From: Trichocoleus sp. FACHB-46
Lineage (GTDB): Bacteria > Cyanobacteriota > Cyanobacteriia > FACHB-46
Direction of reading: 5' to 3'
Length of the DNA: 64,000 bases
Assembly (NCBI RefSeq): GCF_014695385.1
Contig: NZ_JACJOD010000041.1
Location: forward strand, 62,001-126,000
The notes beneath the pieces are model-generated. The model searched no databases and was not told where the DNA came from. It saw only the letters and a list, made by a program, of their open reading frames with translations. A program made the translations under genes and the position numbers. Of the stretch, positions 42,637 to 50,922 are shown piece by piece; within the stretch, counting starts at the first letter, position 1; every line of letters begins with the position of its first letter.

Positions 42637-43314
42637 CTAGTTGCGATCGCGCTCAACTGTTTCTAACGCAAGATATCGAGTTTGCAACACTCGAGACTGA
42701 GCGGCCAATACCTGAGATTGAGTTCGCAGCCTTTGAAATTGTGCTTTTAGCGCTAGAGATCGGGCTTTAAGGCGGTCGTGGTCATCCTTAAATGCGATCG
42801 CTTGTTTGGATAAAGGGTAGGTGTTATCTGTGCCAGAAATACGAGGCTGCGGAGATGTCCATCTCCGCAGCCTTCCCAGATCTCTAGGGCTACCATCTCG
42901 GCCATAAATTAGTTGAAGCAACCTGGCTAGAGCCTCTCTGATAGGCTCATCCTCATTGAAAATTTTTTTCGCGATCGCTTGATTATAAGAAACTCGATCG
43001 GAGTTTAAGGCCTGACATAGTTCTTGATTGGTATGCTGCAATTCCTGATAGCAGGATTTCAACTCCTTAGCCTGGCTCCACAACTGCTGATACAGAACCT
43101 TCTTTTGTGCTTTCAGTTGTGTTGCTTCTGCTTCTAGCTGCTTGACCTTTTCCTCAATTTGTTGAATAAAAAGGTTTAGATAGTCCTCAAAGTTGGACTC
43201 TTTACTATTTAAAGGCTCATCTTGCAGCTGCTGAATTTGGGCTTTTAGTTCCCTCACCGCCATTAAAATGTCAACTTGGATTTGGCCCTTAGTGGGTTGT
43301 GTTTGGTTATCCAT
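42637..43314 (-). CDS. Hypothetical coiled-coil protein
   Basis: Protein of 225 residues, strongly coiled coil throughout: ILMAVRELKAQIQQLQDEPL, NLFIQQIEEKVKQLEAEATQ, ELKSCYQELQHTNQELCQAL and the end FKDDHDRLKARSLALKAQFQ. There is no membrane segment or signal. A middle region of about 50 residues (YGRDGSPRDLGRLRRWTSPQ) is not coiled. No family recognised; it is likely structural or an interaction partner. Confidence 0.65.
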   Translation of the reverse strand: MDNQTQPTKGQIQVDILMAVRELKAQIQQLQDEPLNSKESNFEDYLNLFIQQIEEKVKQLEAEATQLKAQKKVLYQQLWSQAKELKSCYQELQHTNQELCQALNSDRVSYNQAIAKKIFNEDEPIREALARLLQLIYGRDGSPRDLGRLRRWTSPQPRISGTDNTYPLSKQAIAFKDDHDRLKARSLALKAQFQRLRTQSQVLAAQSRVLQTRYLALETVERDRN

Positions 43315-43640
43315 ACTTCTAGCGATCGCTAGATTTAAACTAGCAAAAGAATACTGATGCTCACAAATTTAGAACTCATTACAAAAACTTGATTCGTCCT
43401 TTTGGACGAATCAAGTTTTTGTGTTTATGGCTACTAGCATTTTCTACTTAGTAGCTGAACTCTTCAGACGAGTTGAAATATTTTTAGTTGATTCCACTAA
43501 AATCACACCTACTGTCCCGCTGGATATTGGTTGACAAACTGAGTCAAAGGTCAATGGCGATCGCGCAACTTGCCCAACCATCGTTAATCTCTCCCTAGGT
43601 TTATGGGAGTCCTGGCAAATTTGATTTGATGAGTTGAAGT
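43315..43640. other. Intergenic region with strong hairpin
   Basis: 326 bp between the coiled-coil gene and the lipoprotein gene, both on the minus strand. It contains the 19-bp hairpin described separately. A minus-strand frame (43444-43665) is open but has no recognisable family or ribosome binding site and overlaps the lipoprotein, so I do not call it. Confidence 0.45.
43381..43422. terminator. Perfect 19-bp hairpin, bidirectional terminator
   Basis: The arms at 43381-43399 and 43404-43422 are exact complements around a TTTT loop. The stem begins with an A-run and ends with a T-run, so it can end transcription in both directions. It separates the lipoprotein gene from the coiled-coil gene. 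Confidence 0.8.
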
Positions 43641-44060
43641 CTACTGGAGGGGTTCTGTTACCCAAGTAGATTCAGCTTCTGTATCTGATTTGCTAAGCTG
43701 AGCTAGCTTCCAACTTTTCTGGTCAGGTTGCTGTTGCAGGTAGACCTCGAACGGATTTTTTTCCTGAGTGACTTGGCGGCTAGGAAACTTTAAGGTGAGG
43801 TCGTAAGTTCCTTGGAGATGGTAAGCAGATAAGCCTTGAATCTTTAGCGAGTCTTGCTTAGCGATCGCGACTTGCTTCACTTCTACTTTGGGGGGCTTTT
43901 TGAGCCGGAGTTGTTGGGCGAGGGTTTGCTGGGTTTGGCCGACTTGTAGAGCGATCGCTTGTTGAACGACTCGGTCACTCAGCCCCGGAATGCCGTTGCC
44001 ACAAGCCGTTAATAGTCCTACCAGAACTACTGCCAAAATCGCTCGGATCATAAACTCCAC
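43641..44060 (-). CDS. Small lipoprotein
   Basis: Protein of 139 residues. It starts MEFMIRAILAVVLVGLLTAC, a lipoprotein signal with lipobox LTAC; the Cys at position 20 would be lipidated and anchor the protein in a membrane. The mature part has Gln-rich helix AIALQVGQTQQTLAQQLRLK and beta strands LQGTYDLTLKFPSRQVT. An internal ATG gives MIRAIL as an alternative start. No family recognised, though the pattern is common in cyanobacteria. Confidence 0.75.
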   Translation of the reverse strand: MEFMIRAILAVVLVGLLTACGNGIPGLSDRVVQQAIALQVGQTQQTLAQQLRLKKPPKVEVKQVAIAKQDSLKIQGLSAYHLQGTYDLTLKFPSRQVTQEKNPFEVYLQQQPDQKSWKLAQLSKSDTEAESTWVTEPLQ

Positions 44061-44138
44061 TCTCCTCTGAGTTCCAATTACAGCAAATCACCCTCAATAT
44101 AGTAATTTTGTAGCTGCATTTTTAAGCAAAACATTCCT

Positions 44139-44801
44139 ATGTCTAATAAAACACTGGATTTGACGAATCAACTGTATGACTATCTGTTGTCCAACTCTTT
44201 GCGTGAACCGGAGCTTTTAGCGCAACTGCGACAAAAGACCGCTGAACATCCGATGGCTCAGATGCAGATTGCTCCAGAGCAAGGGCAGTTTATGGCGCTG
44301 TTGGTGCAGCTAATGGGGGCTAAGAAAACGCTGGAAGTGGGAGTATTTACAGGTTACAGTTCCTTAGCGGTGGCGCTGGCTTTACCCGCTGATGGCAAAA
44401 TCATTGCTTGCGACGTGAGCGAAGAATATACCGCGATCGCCCGTCGTTATTGGCAAGCCGCAGGGGTGGCTAACAAAATTGAGCTGCGGATTGGCCCAGC
44501 CGTAGACACCCTAGACCAGCTTTTAGCCGCTGGTGAGGCCGAAACCTTTGATTTTGCTTTTATTGACGCTGACAAGAGCAATTACTGGAACTATTACGAG
44601 CGATCGCTGCAACTCGTGCGTCCGGGTGGGTTGATCGCGATCGATAATGTGCTTTGGTCTGGACGGGTGGCAGACCCGAAAGTGCAAGACAACCGCACCG
44701 AGTCGATCCGCGCCTTTAATGCCAAGCTACACCAAGACCAACGCATCACGCTCAGCCTGGTTCCGATCGCGGATGGCTTAACCTTGGCTCTAAAGCAGTA
44801 G
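44139..44801 (+). CDS. Class I SAM-dependent O-methyltransferase (CCoAOMT-like)
   Basis: Protein of 220 residues. It contains the family blocks MQIAPEQGQFMALLVQLMGA, KTLEVGVFTGYSSLAVALAL (SAM-binding), IACDVSEEYTAIARRYW, FDFAFIDADKSNYWNYYERS (metal-binding Asp and Asn) and GGLIAIDNVLWSGRVADP. This is the cation-dependent caffeoyl-CoA/catechol O-methyltransferase group known from cyanobacteria. It acts in the cytoplasm on catechol-type groups; the natural substrate is unknown. Confidence 0.92.
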   Translation: MSNKTLDLTNQLYDYLLSNSLREPELLAQLRQKTAEHPMAQMQIAPEQGQFMALLVQLMGAKKTLEVGVFTGYSSLAVALALPADGKIIACDVSEEYTAIARRYWQAAGVANKIELRIGPAVDTLDQLLAAGEAETFDFAFIDADKSNYWNYYERSLQLVRPGGLIAIDNVLWSGRVADPKVQDNRTESIRAFNAKLHQDQRITLSLVPIADGLTLALKQ

Positions 44802-44812
44802 CCGAACCAGCA

Positions 44813-45748
44813 TTAACTAAACAAGAACCAAACCCCTGCCCAAGCGACCAAGACGCCTAAAATGGCCTGTCTGCTGACCACCTCACCCATTGCGATCGCG
44901 ATTGGCAAAATGAACAGGGGACTGGTGGAACTGAGGGCTTGGGCTACCCCAACTGCCGTAAATTTGAGCGAAGTTTGTTGCAGCCAGATGCCCAAGTAGG
45001 TGCTGAAAAAAGAGGTAATGGCGATCGCGCCTAGCCAAGACATTCCCTTCCGGCGATCGCGCTCAAATTCTAGGGTTTGCATCACCAATCCTGCTTGCCG
45101 TCGCACTAGTAGCCACACCAGCATCACCAACACCCCGGTGGCTAAACGGACTAGGGTGCTCCACAAGGGGCTGATAGTGCTCTGAGTTAAAGCAGCACGA
45201 GATAGCACCGCCCCTCCTGCTTGGCCCAAGGCTGCTAGTAAACCGTAACCAACTCCTAGTAGAGGATGCGTTGGTTTGCCTGTCGCTGAATTGGCTGTTT
45301 CGGTAGGCGATCGCTCACTCACCACCCAAGTCACACCGACAATGGTAAGAAAAATCCCCAACCAATTGCTCAGTTTTAGGGTTTCTTGCAAAAACAGTAA
45401 GGCGAGGAAAGCGGAGAGCGGGGGTGCTAAAGCCTCCAGTAGCAGAGTTCGCCTTGGCCCCAGTAAATTCAGTGCGGCAAAGTAATAAGTGTCGCCAAAG
45501 CCAATCCCTACCACTCCACTCAGGATCAATAGTCCCAAAGCTGTGCCGTTGATGTCGGGTAAGCCGCTGCCTTGAAGCCAGAGGGTAATGGCGAGGAAGG
45601 CGATCGCAATCACGCCTTTCAAAGAGTTCAAAACCAAGGGAGGCACCCGCTGCCCAATGCGAGTGTAGATGACAGACGCGATCGCCCACAAAAATGCCGC
45701 ACTCAGCGCGGCTAGTTCGCCCTTAAATTGGGTGAGCCAAATTAGCAT
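44813..45748 (-). CDS. EamA/DMT-family transporter
   Basis: Protein of 311 residues with about ten transmembrane segments and two EamA repeats, for example ELAALSAAFLWAIASVIYTR, ALGLLILSGVVGIGFGDTYY, LSNWLGIFLTIVGVTWVVSE and WLGAIAITSFFSTYLGIWLQ. Drug/metabolite exporters of this type move small metabolites across the inner membrane; the substrate is unknown. It is convergent with the O-methyltransferase, with 11 nt between the stops. Confidence 0.9.
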   Translation of the reverse strand: MLIWLTQFKGELAALSAAFLWAIASVIYTRIGQRVPPLVLNSLKGVIAIAFLAITLWLQGSGLPDINGTALGLLILSGVVGIGFGDTYYFAALNLLGPRRTLLLEALAPPLSAFLALLFLQETLKLSNWLGIFLTIVGVTWVVSERSPTETANSATGKPTHPLLGVGYGLLAALGQAGGAVLSRAALTQSTISPLWSTLVRLATGVLVMLVWLLVRRQAGLVMQTLEFERDRRKGMSWLGAIAITSFFSTYLGIWLQQTSLKFTAVGVAQALSSTSPLFILPIAIAMGEVVSRQAILGVLVAWAGVWFLFS

Positions 45749-45772
45749 GGGATTTGTGGAGCTGATGAATCC

Positions 45773-47398
45773 CTATAATCTCCCAACCTTGAGGTCTTGG
45801 AGAATTTCGTTAGCGGCTTGGATGCCAGATAGCGCTGCCCCTTCCATAAAGCCCTGCCATTCGTAAAAAGAGTTGGCATGTTCTCCGGCGAAATGGAGAT
45901 TACCGACGGGTTTGCCTTCGTTGCCCGCAATGCTGGTAAATTGTCCGGGCGTGTAGCAGGTGTAGCTGCCTTTGGTCAATGGGTTAGAGGGCCAAGGCTC
46001 TAGGTGAACGCGGTATTGACCATTGATTTTAGTAGCGACTGCTTTTGACCCCGGATACACTCGATTGAGATCCGTAAGGAAGCGATCGGCCTCGGCTTGC
46101 ACATTGCTGACTTTGAGACGCAGAGCGCGATCGCCACTAGAGTAGTCGGTGAGAATCGCCTGAGTACTGGTGGCTTTAACGGGGTTGGTTTCCCAGGTGG
46201 ATTGATGATTGGGTAAGTCGGAGTAAGAGCTGCCGTTGCTGCTAGGGAGCCAAGGCCGACCGTTGAAGCCGAGCATCATCTTGGCATTGTTACCATAACC
46301 CAGCTGTTGGATGGCTTGAACCTTCCAGGCAGGCAGACCCAGGCTTGGATCCAACTCGACTTGACGTAGTGTCGTGAAGGGAATGGCCAAAACGACCGCA
46401 TTATAAGTAGCGGTTGTAGTGCGGGAGCCACTCTGGAAGGTGAGTTCAATCTGATTGGTGCCCGTTTTCCGCACCCGCAGCAGTTTCATACCCAGTTTGA
46501 CTGGACTTTGTAGGCGATCGCGCAACCCTTGAGTGATTTTGTCGTTGCCCTCCACCACGTGATAGCGTTCATCACTAAAGACACCAAAAGGCGTGAATTT
46601 AGAGCGGCGATCGGCATGGATAAACAGGAGGAAGTTTAAGCAGCTTTGTTGAGCGATCGGTAAGCCATATTCCGCTTCATAGGCGGCTTTGATCGCTGCC
46701 TTCACCACATTACCCGCTTGGCGGCTGTCCAGATAGGCTTGTAAGCTGGTGCGATCGAGTCTCACATCTGCCTCGGTGTGGCTATCAGCGCTAGGCTCAC
46801 CGGAGAGCGTCCGTAAGTCTGCTTGCATAGCCGACACCAAAGCTCGAAACTCATCCACTACGACTGATTCTGGGTAGCGCTGGCCGTTGAAGTAGTAGAA
46901 AACTTCTCCTGGTTGTTTGTTGACATCTTCCAGCGTCAAACCAAATTCGCGAGCATAGCCGATCAGGGTTTTGTGCAAGTTATCAATAAACTCACCTCCC
47001 CGCTCTGCCACCTGCCCAGGAAAGAAGTTGTTATCCAATGAATAGCAACGGCCCCCGACGCGATCGCTGGCTTCATGGAGGGTGGCAAGAATGCCGTTAC
47101 GTTGGAGTTCGTAGGCACAAGTCAATCCCGCAAATCCTGCGCCGACAATCCCTACAGTGGCACTTGATTTTGGTTTGGGTGCGGCACTGACCTGACCCAT
47201 GTGACCCACAATCGCGCCTGCAATTCCCAAACCGCCTAACGCTAACAACTCCCGGCGATGCAGCCGTTGGCGATCGGCAGCTTCCTCAATCGCGGCGAAC
47301 CACTCTAAACCTTGGCTAGTCGAAATCTGCTGCCGATCGCAAAATAAAGCAACCCGGATAGCCCGCGCCAAATTGTCGAAGAGAGGGGAGTGACTCAT
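45773..47398 (-). CDS. Flavin monoamine oxidase / L-amino acid oxidase-like protein
   Basis: Protein of 541 residues. A twin-arginine-type segment HRRELLALGGLGIAGAIVGH lies at about residues 47-66, after an unusually long N-terminal region, then the FAD motif VGIVGAGFAGLTCAYELQRN and HEASDRVGGRCYSLDN. The C-terminal NLHFAGEHANSFYEWQGFME is the second FAD-binding block. It oxidises amines or amino acids with release of hydrogen peroxide and ammonia; the substrate is not readable. The Tat-like segment predicts export of the folded flavoprotein. Confidence 0.9.
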   Translation of the reverse strand: MSHSPLFDNLARAIRVALFCDRQQISTSQGLEWFAAIEEAADRQRLHRRELLALGGLGIAGAIVGHMGQVSAAPKPKSSATVGIVGAGFAGLTCAYELQRNGILATLHEASDRVGGRCYSLDNNFFPGQVAERGGEFIDNLHKTLIGYAREFGLTLEDVNKQPGEVFYYFNGQRYPESVVVDEFRALVSAMQADLRTLSGEPSADSHTEADVRLDRTSLQAYLDSRQAGNVVKAAIKAAYEAEYGLPIAQQSCLNFLLFIHADRRSKFTPFGVFSDERYHVVEGNDKITQGLRDRLQSPVKLGMKLLRVRKTGTNQIELTFQSGSRTTTATYNAVVLAIPFTTLRQVELDPSLGLPAWKVQAIQQLGYGNNAKMMLGFNGRPWLPSSNGSSYSDLPNHQSTWETNPVKATSTQAILTDYSSGDRALRLKVSNVQAEADRFLTDLNRVYPGSKAVATKINGQYRVHLEPWPSNPLTKGSYTCYTPGQFTSIAGNEGKPVGNLHFAGEHANSFYEWQGFMEGAALSGIQAANEILQDLKVGRL

Positions 47399-47545
47399 AA
47401 GCTTCCTTAACAGCAGTTTTCTTAATAGCGAGTGAGGGAAATAGTCCCTAACTGGAGTTTGTTAGATCTGCTACACGTTAGCCAAAAACTGAAGCGACTG
47501 TCATCGTGAAGGAGCCATAATTCTCCTGCTAAGAACCCCGTAAAG

Positions 47546-48589
47546 TTATTTTTGCTCGTATGGCTTAGCGCCTTTTTGCTTTAATAAAGCAGCAATCTCT
47601 GGCTGGTTTGTGGCGATCGCGTGATCCAGAACAGAGTAATAGCCATATCTCAACCGATGAGGTTCCACAAAAGTTTCGCGACTCGCTGCATCAACTCTTG
47701 CCCCCTGTGCTAGTAGAAGTTTCACGATCGGTAATGAGCCTCGCCGCACTGCAAACATCAACGGAGTCCGCCCTAAGTGATGGGTAGGATTGACATTGAC
47801 TTTTTCAGACAGCAGTCGTTGCACGATCGCCGGATTACCCCGCCAAGCGGCATAGTGTAATGCGTTCTCTCCATAGGCATTAGCTGCTTTTGCATTCGCA
47901 CCTTGTTGCAGTAACAGTTCCACCAGTTTTTCATTGCCGTGCCCTGCGGCGACCATTAGCACTGTTGTTCCATTGCTGCGATCGCGGTCGTTTGGATTGG
48001 CTCCTCCTTGAAGGATTAAGCGGATTGTTTCTATACCCTGATCGCTGACTTGAGGAAACCGATCTATGTGGCTAGTCCAATCTAGAAAGCTAATGTATGA
48101 GTTGCTGAATAAGGCTTCTTGCAAAATAGAATCTGTATTCCCATCTTGCTGATTCGGGTCTGCACTGTGCTTCAACAACAATCGAACCAGCGGATCATTT
48201 CCTGTACGTACAGCTTGTCGCAGGGGTGAAACACCGTCATTAGCATTAGGGTCTGCGCCCCGCTTAAGCATGAGTTGAATCAGCTCTGGCTGATTGCTCT
48301 GAACAGCTCTCAGCATTAATTCAGAGCGCTCAATGTCTTGAGCCGATACAGACTTTAATAACCGTTTGGCTTGGGCAAAATCTTTGTTGAAGAAAGCGGC
48401 CTCTAACGCTTCTACTGGGGTCAGAGTAGGCTGTAGTTTCAATTGTGAAATAGGTTTTGGTTGACCGGGTGGAGTAAAGGAAACTCGATAGCCACAAGCC
48501 GTGAGTAGAATCGCTAGGGCGATCGCTGCACCATTCTTGCCAAGACATCGATTTATCTTTTTTCTGGGAATTCTATCTGTCATAAACAT
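47546..48589 (-). CDS. Ankyrin-repeat lipoprotein
   Basis: Protein of 347 residues. The N-terminus has a basic region and GAAIALAILLTACGYRVSF, with the lipobox LTAC, so the protein is probably lipid-anchored. From residue about 85 there are six or seven ankyrin repeats, such as GVSPLRQAVRTGNDPLVRLL, GTTVLMVAAGHGNEKLVELL, GENALHYAAWRGNPAIVQRL and GRTPLMFAVRRGSLPIVKLL. It should be an extracytoplasmic binding scaffold. Its start codon lies only 14 nt from that of the divergent membrane-protein pair. Confidence 0.87.
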   Translation of the reverse strand: MFMTDRIPRKKINRCLGKNGAAIALAILLTACGYRVSFTPPGQPKPISQLKLQPTLTPVEALEAAFFNKDFAQAKRLLKSVSAQDIERSELMLRAVQSNQPELIQLMLKRGADPNANDGVSPLRQAVRTGNDPLVRLLLKHSADPNQQDGNTDSILQEALFSNSYISFLDWTSHIDRFPQVSDQGIETIRLILQGGANPNDRDRSNGTTVLMVAAGHGNEKLVELLLQQGANAKAANAYGENALHYAAWRGNPAIVQRLLSEKVNVNPTHHLGRTPLMFAVRRGSLPIVKLLLAQGARVDAASRETFVEPHRLRYGYYSVLDHAIATNQPEIAALLKQKGAKPYEQK

Positions 48590-48603
48590 CGTTCTCAGGC
48601 TGC

Positions 48604-49368
48604 ATGAAAATTAGCCAGTCGCCTCAAGACCTGATCATTCATCATCGACAACCAGGGAGATGGATGATCGCGATCGCTTGTTTGGCAGTTGGTGTGGCAG
48701 CAGCCCTTAAAACCAGCATTATTTCAGAGATCTCCTGTCAACGAACTGCAACACTATCAAACTGTACTCTTACCTATCGCTCATTGAACGGGCTTACTTC
48801 AGAAAGCGGTATTCAAGTCAAATCCGTTTATAAATCGCCTATCTGTGTACCTCCTCAGCTTGGCTGGACAGGCTGCTTTGGCGAAGTAAATGTATTAGAA
48901 ACTCAGCGGAGTAAAGTTTATGTTTTGGGGATGGAAGCTGATCTCCTAGCTGAGGTTGTAGATCAATTTATTCGCCAGTCCAATTTGTCTCCATTACAGC
49001 TTGAGGTTTATGGTTGGTCGTTGAACCATCCTCCTTATAATCTTGTATTTTTTATTCTGCCCTTTGTCATGTTTATTCTGCTGTCCGATTGTTTAAGGCA
49101 GGAAAAAATTTACAGGTGCCAGTTTAATAAATCGAGCGGTTGGGTGACGATTGCCTGCACACAGTTCTACGGCACAAAGGTAGTCATCACAGAGCTTCCC
49201 ATCGCAGACATTGAAACAGTTCATTTACGTTGGTTTATCCCTAATTGCCTGATCCTAAAACTAAAATCAGGCAAACAGGTGCGAGTTGCGGAATTTCTTT
49301 GGATACCCTTTCAGACAAAGCGATCGCTCGAAAAAGGCCGCCAGGTAATCACGGAGTTCCTTCAGTGA
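48604..49368 (+). CDS. Membrane protein with extracytoplasmic cysteines, first of a paralogous pair
   Basis: Protein of 254 residues. The cytoplasmic motif DLIIHHRQPGRWMIAIACLA leads into the first membrane helix. A loop of about 120 residues outside carries four cysteines (SCQR, SNCTLTYRSLNGLT, SPICVPP, TGCFGEV). A second helix NLVFFILPFVMFILLSDCLR is followed by a cytoplasmic tail (EKIYRCQFNKSSGWVTIACT). The same architecture is repeated in the next gene. No family recognised. Confidence 0.7.
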   Translation: MKISQSPQDLIIHHRQPGRWMIAIACLAVGVAAALKTSIISEISCQRTATLSNCTLTYRSLNGLTSESGIQVKSVYKSPICVPPQLGWTGCFGEVNVLETQRSKVYVLGMEADLLAEVVDQFIRQSNLSPLQLEVYGWSLNHPPYNLVFFILPFVMFILLSDCLRQEKIYRCQFNKSSGWVTIACTQFYGTKVVITELPIADIETVHLRWFIPNCLILKLKSGKQVRVAEFLWIPFQTKRSLEKGRQVITEFLQ

Positions 49369-50165
49369 GAATTTTGAAACAAACCTATCAAGAACTTGTG
49401 CTCTGCCATCGGCAAACAGGTCGCTGGTTGGCCGCAGGTAGCTGGCTGTTACTCTGCTTAGGGGCGATCGTCGGGTTTAGTTTTAAGCCAAAAATTGTTT
49501 GTCCAGGTGGCACCCAAACTCCAAGCTGTAGATTAACGTACCGCTCGTTTACAGGTTTAGCACTAGAACGAGACATTCAGCTAAAAGCGGCTCGCTCCGA
49601 AAGCATCTGTGGGTTTAGCCGCACGCAAAAATCGAGTTGTAATGGCTTTACCGTAATCTTGACGACTGATGCAGGAGACATCTCTTTTCCAGATGGCTAT
49701 CTCCGCTTTAACGAGAAAAGAGCGAATCAATTCATTCAAAATCCCAGCAAGATCTCATTTCAGATTCAGTCAGGAGTTTTGCCCGTCATAGATCGGCCAT
49801 TTCTCTTTGTGCTTGGGTGTATGGTTATTGTTGTAATATTGCGGGCGGTAGATACGTCACTGGCAAAAGAAGAAATTTATACTGTGAGATTTGATAAGAC
49901 GAAAGATTGGGTTACGGTGACGCGCAGACAGCACTCTGGTAACCCCCCAATTGCAGTGGCTGAGTTTCCAATCTCGGCGATCGCATCTGTGAATGCAGGT
50001 CGAGATTATCTTGCTCTAACGCTAAAATCTGGGCGAGAAGTTCGGCTTGCTGCTGCAATTTGGGGCAAAAAAACTATGATAGAGCCTATCGGTGGATCTC
50101 CGGTAGAAGTGAATCAAGCTTTTAACGAAACTCAGAAGGAGATCTCTGCCTTTCTACAAAATTGA
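49365..50165 (+). CDS. Membrane protein with extracytoplasmic cysteines, second of a paralogous pair
   Basis: Protein of 266 residues from a GTG start that overlaps the stop of the previous gene in GTGA, the classic coupling arrangement. ELVLCHRQTGRWLAAGSWLL parallels the N-terminus of its neighbour; IVCPGG, SCRLTYRSFTGLA, SICGFS and SSCNGF give the same four cysteines; FLFVLGCMVIVVILRAV is the second helix; EEIYTVRFDKTKDWVTVTRR starts the tail. The frame is open from 49245, but the extra 40 residues lie inside the previous gene and have no counterpart in the paralog. Confidence 0.7.
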   Translation: MRILKQTYQELVLCHRQTGRWLAAGSWLLLCLGAIVGFSFKPKIVCPGGTQTPSCRLTYRSFTGLALERDIQLKAARSESICGFSRTQKSSCNGFTVILTTDAGDISFPDGYLRFNEKRANQFIQNPSKISFQIQSGVLPVIDRPFLFVLGCMVIVVILRAVDTSLAKEEIYTVRFDKTKDWVTVTRRQHSGNPPIAVAEFPISAIASVNAGRDYLALTLKSGREVRLAAAIWGKKTMIEPIGGSPVEVNQAFNETQKEISAFLQN

Positions 50166-50212
50166 GTAGGGGCAGGCGATCGCCCGAAATGCGCCTAAAG
50201 CTCTAAAGCCAA

Positions 50213-50680
50213 TCAAAGATAACGGGCAACTTGAACTGTGATTTCATTTAGAGGCTTTTGGGGCAATCGATTCGCCTTCAAGACACGGCTGAAGTTGACT
50301 GATGCTCCAGCTTGTAATGCCCCAGGAATTTCCAGCGGCAAAATTCCTTTGTAGAGAACCTCCTGGCTTTGCTGATCTACCAGTTTGTATTCCACTAAAA
50401 CCAGAGGGATAGGCTGATTATTGCGATTCGTCACGCTACCTGACACGGCAACCAAGCCATTGCCTGTAGGCTCAACCCGCAAATTGGAGAACATCAGTGG
50501 TGTCAGCCTAGATACGACAGGCGATCGCGGGCAAACTGAGCCATTTAAGTCAATCACTGCTCCTGCGGAGTTCAGCATCCAGCAGCCCTCATACTCTTGA
50601 GCGATCGCTGGTTGGCTAAACCAGCCAAGTTCCACTAACAGTAAAGCTAAGACAAGGAACAAACGTAAAAAAATCAGCAT
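50213..50680 (-). CDS. Exported small beta-rich protein
   Basis: Protein of 155 residues with signal peptide MLIFLRLFLVLALLLVELGW and probable cleavage after AIAQ. The mature part contains FSNLRVEPTGNGLVAVSGSV, TNRNNQPIPLVLVEYKLVDQ and the end LNEITVQVARYL, the strand pattern of FxLYD or DUF3426-type immunoglobulin-like domains. Two cysteines (GCWML, SVCPRS) may form a disulfide. Role unknown. Confidence 0.65.
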   Translation of the reverse strand: MLIFLRLFLVLALLLVELGWFSQPAIAQEYEGCWMLNSAGAVIDLNGSVCPRSPVVSRLTPLMFSNLRVEPTGNGLVAVSGSVTNRNNQPIPLVLVEYKLVDQQSQEVLYKGILPLEIPGALQAGASVNFSRVLKANRLPQKPLNEITVQVARYL

Positions 50681-50922
50681 GGCAGGATTTCAATAGTCGC
50701 GATCGCAGCTCACTACTACAGTGGCAACTTTAATCTAACCTGGATCGCAACTGAGCTTGCGGATGGAAAGATTCTGTGCTGCTAAATGGAAGGCGGCATA
50801 GGATTCAAGAGCATATTCGAGTAAATGAAAGAAAAGTAGCATTTCTGGGTATTTTAGTAGCAGTAAGTTGCCCCCTTCGACAGGTTCGCTAGTTTAAGAC
50901 CCATAGGGAGACACTTCCAGCT

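Noticed and set aside
43444-43665. Minus-strand frame of 73 codons between lipoprotein and hairpin
   Set aside because: It overlaps the lipoprotein end and has no recognised family or ribosome binding site. It could be real given the terminator after it, but the evidence is too weak.
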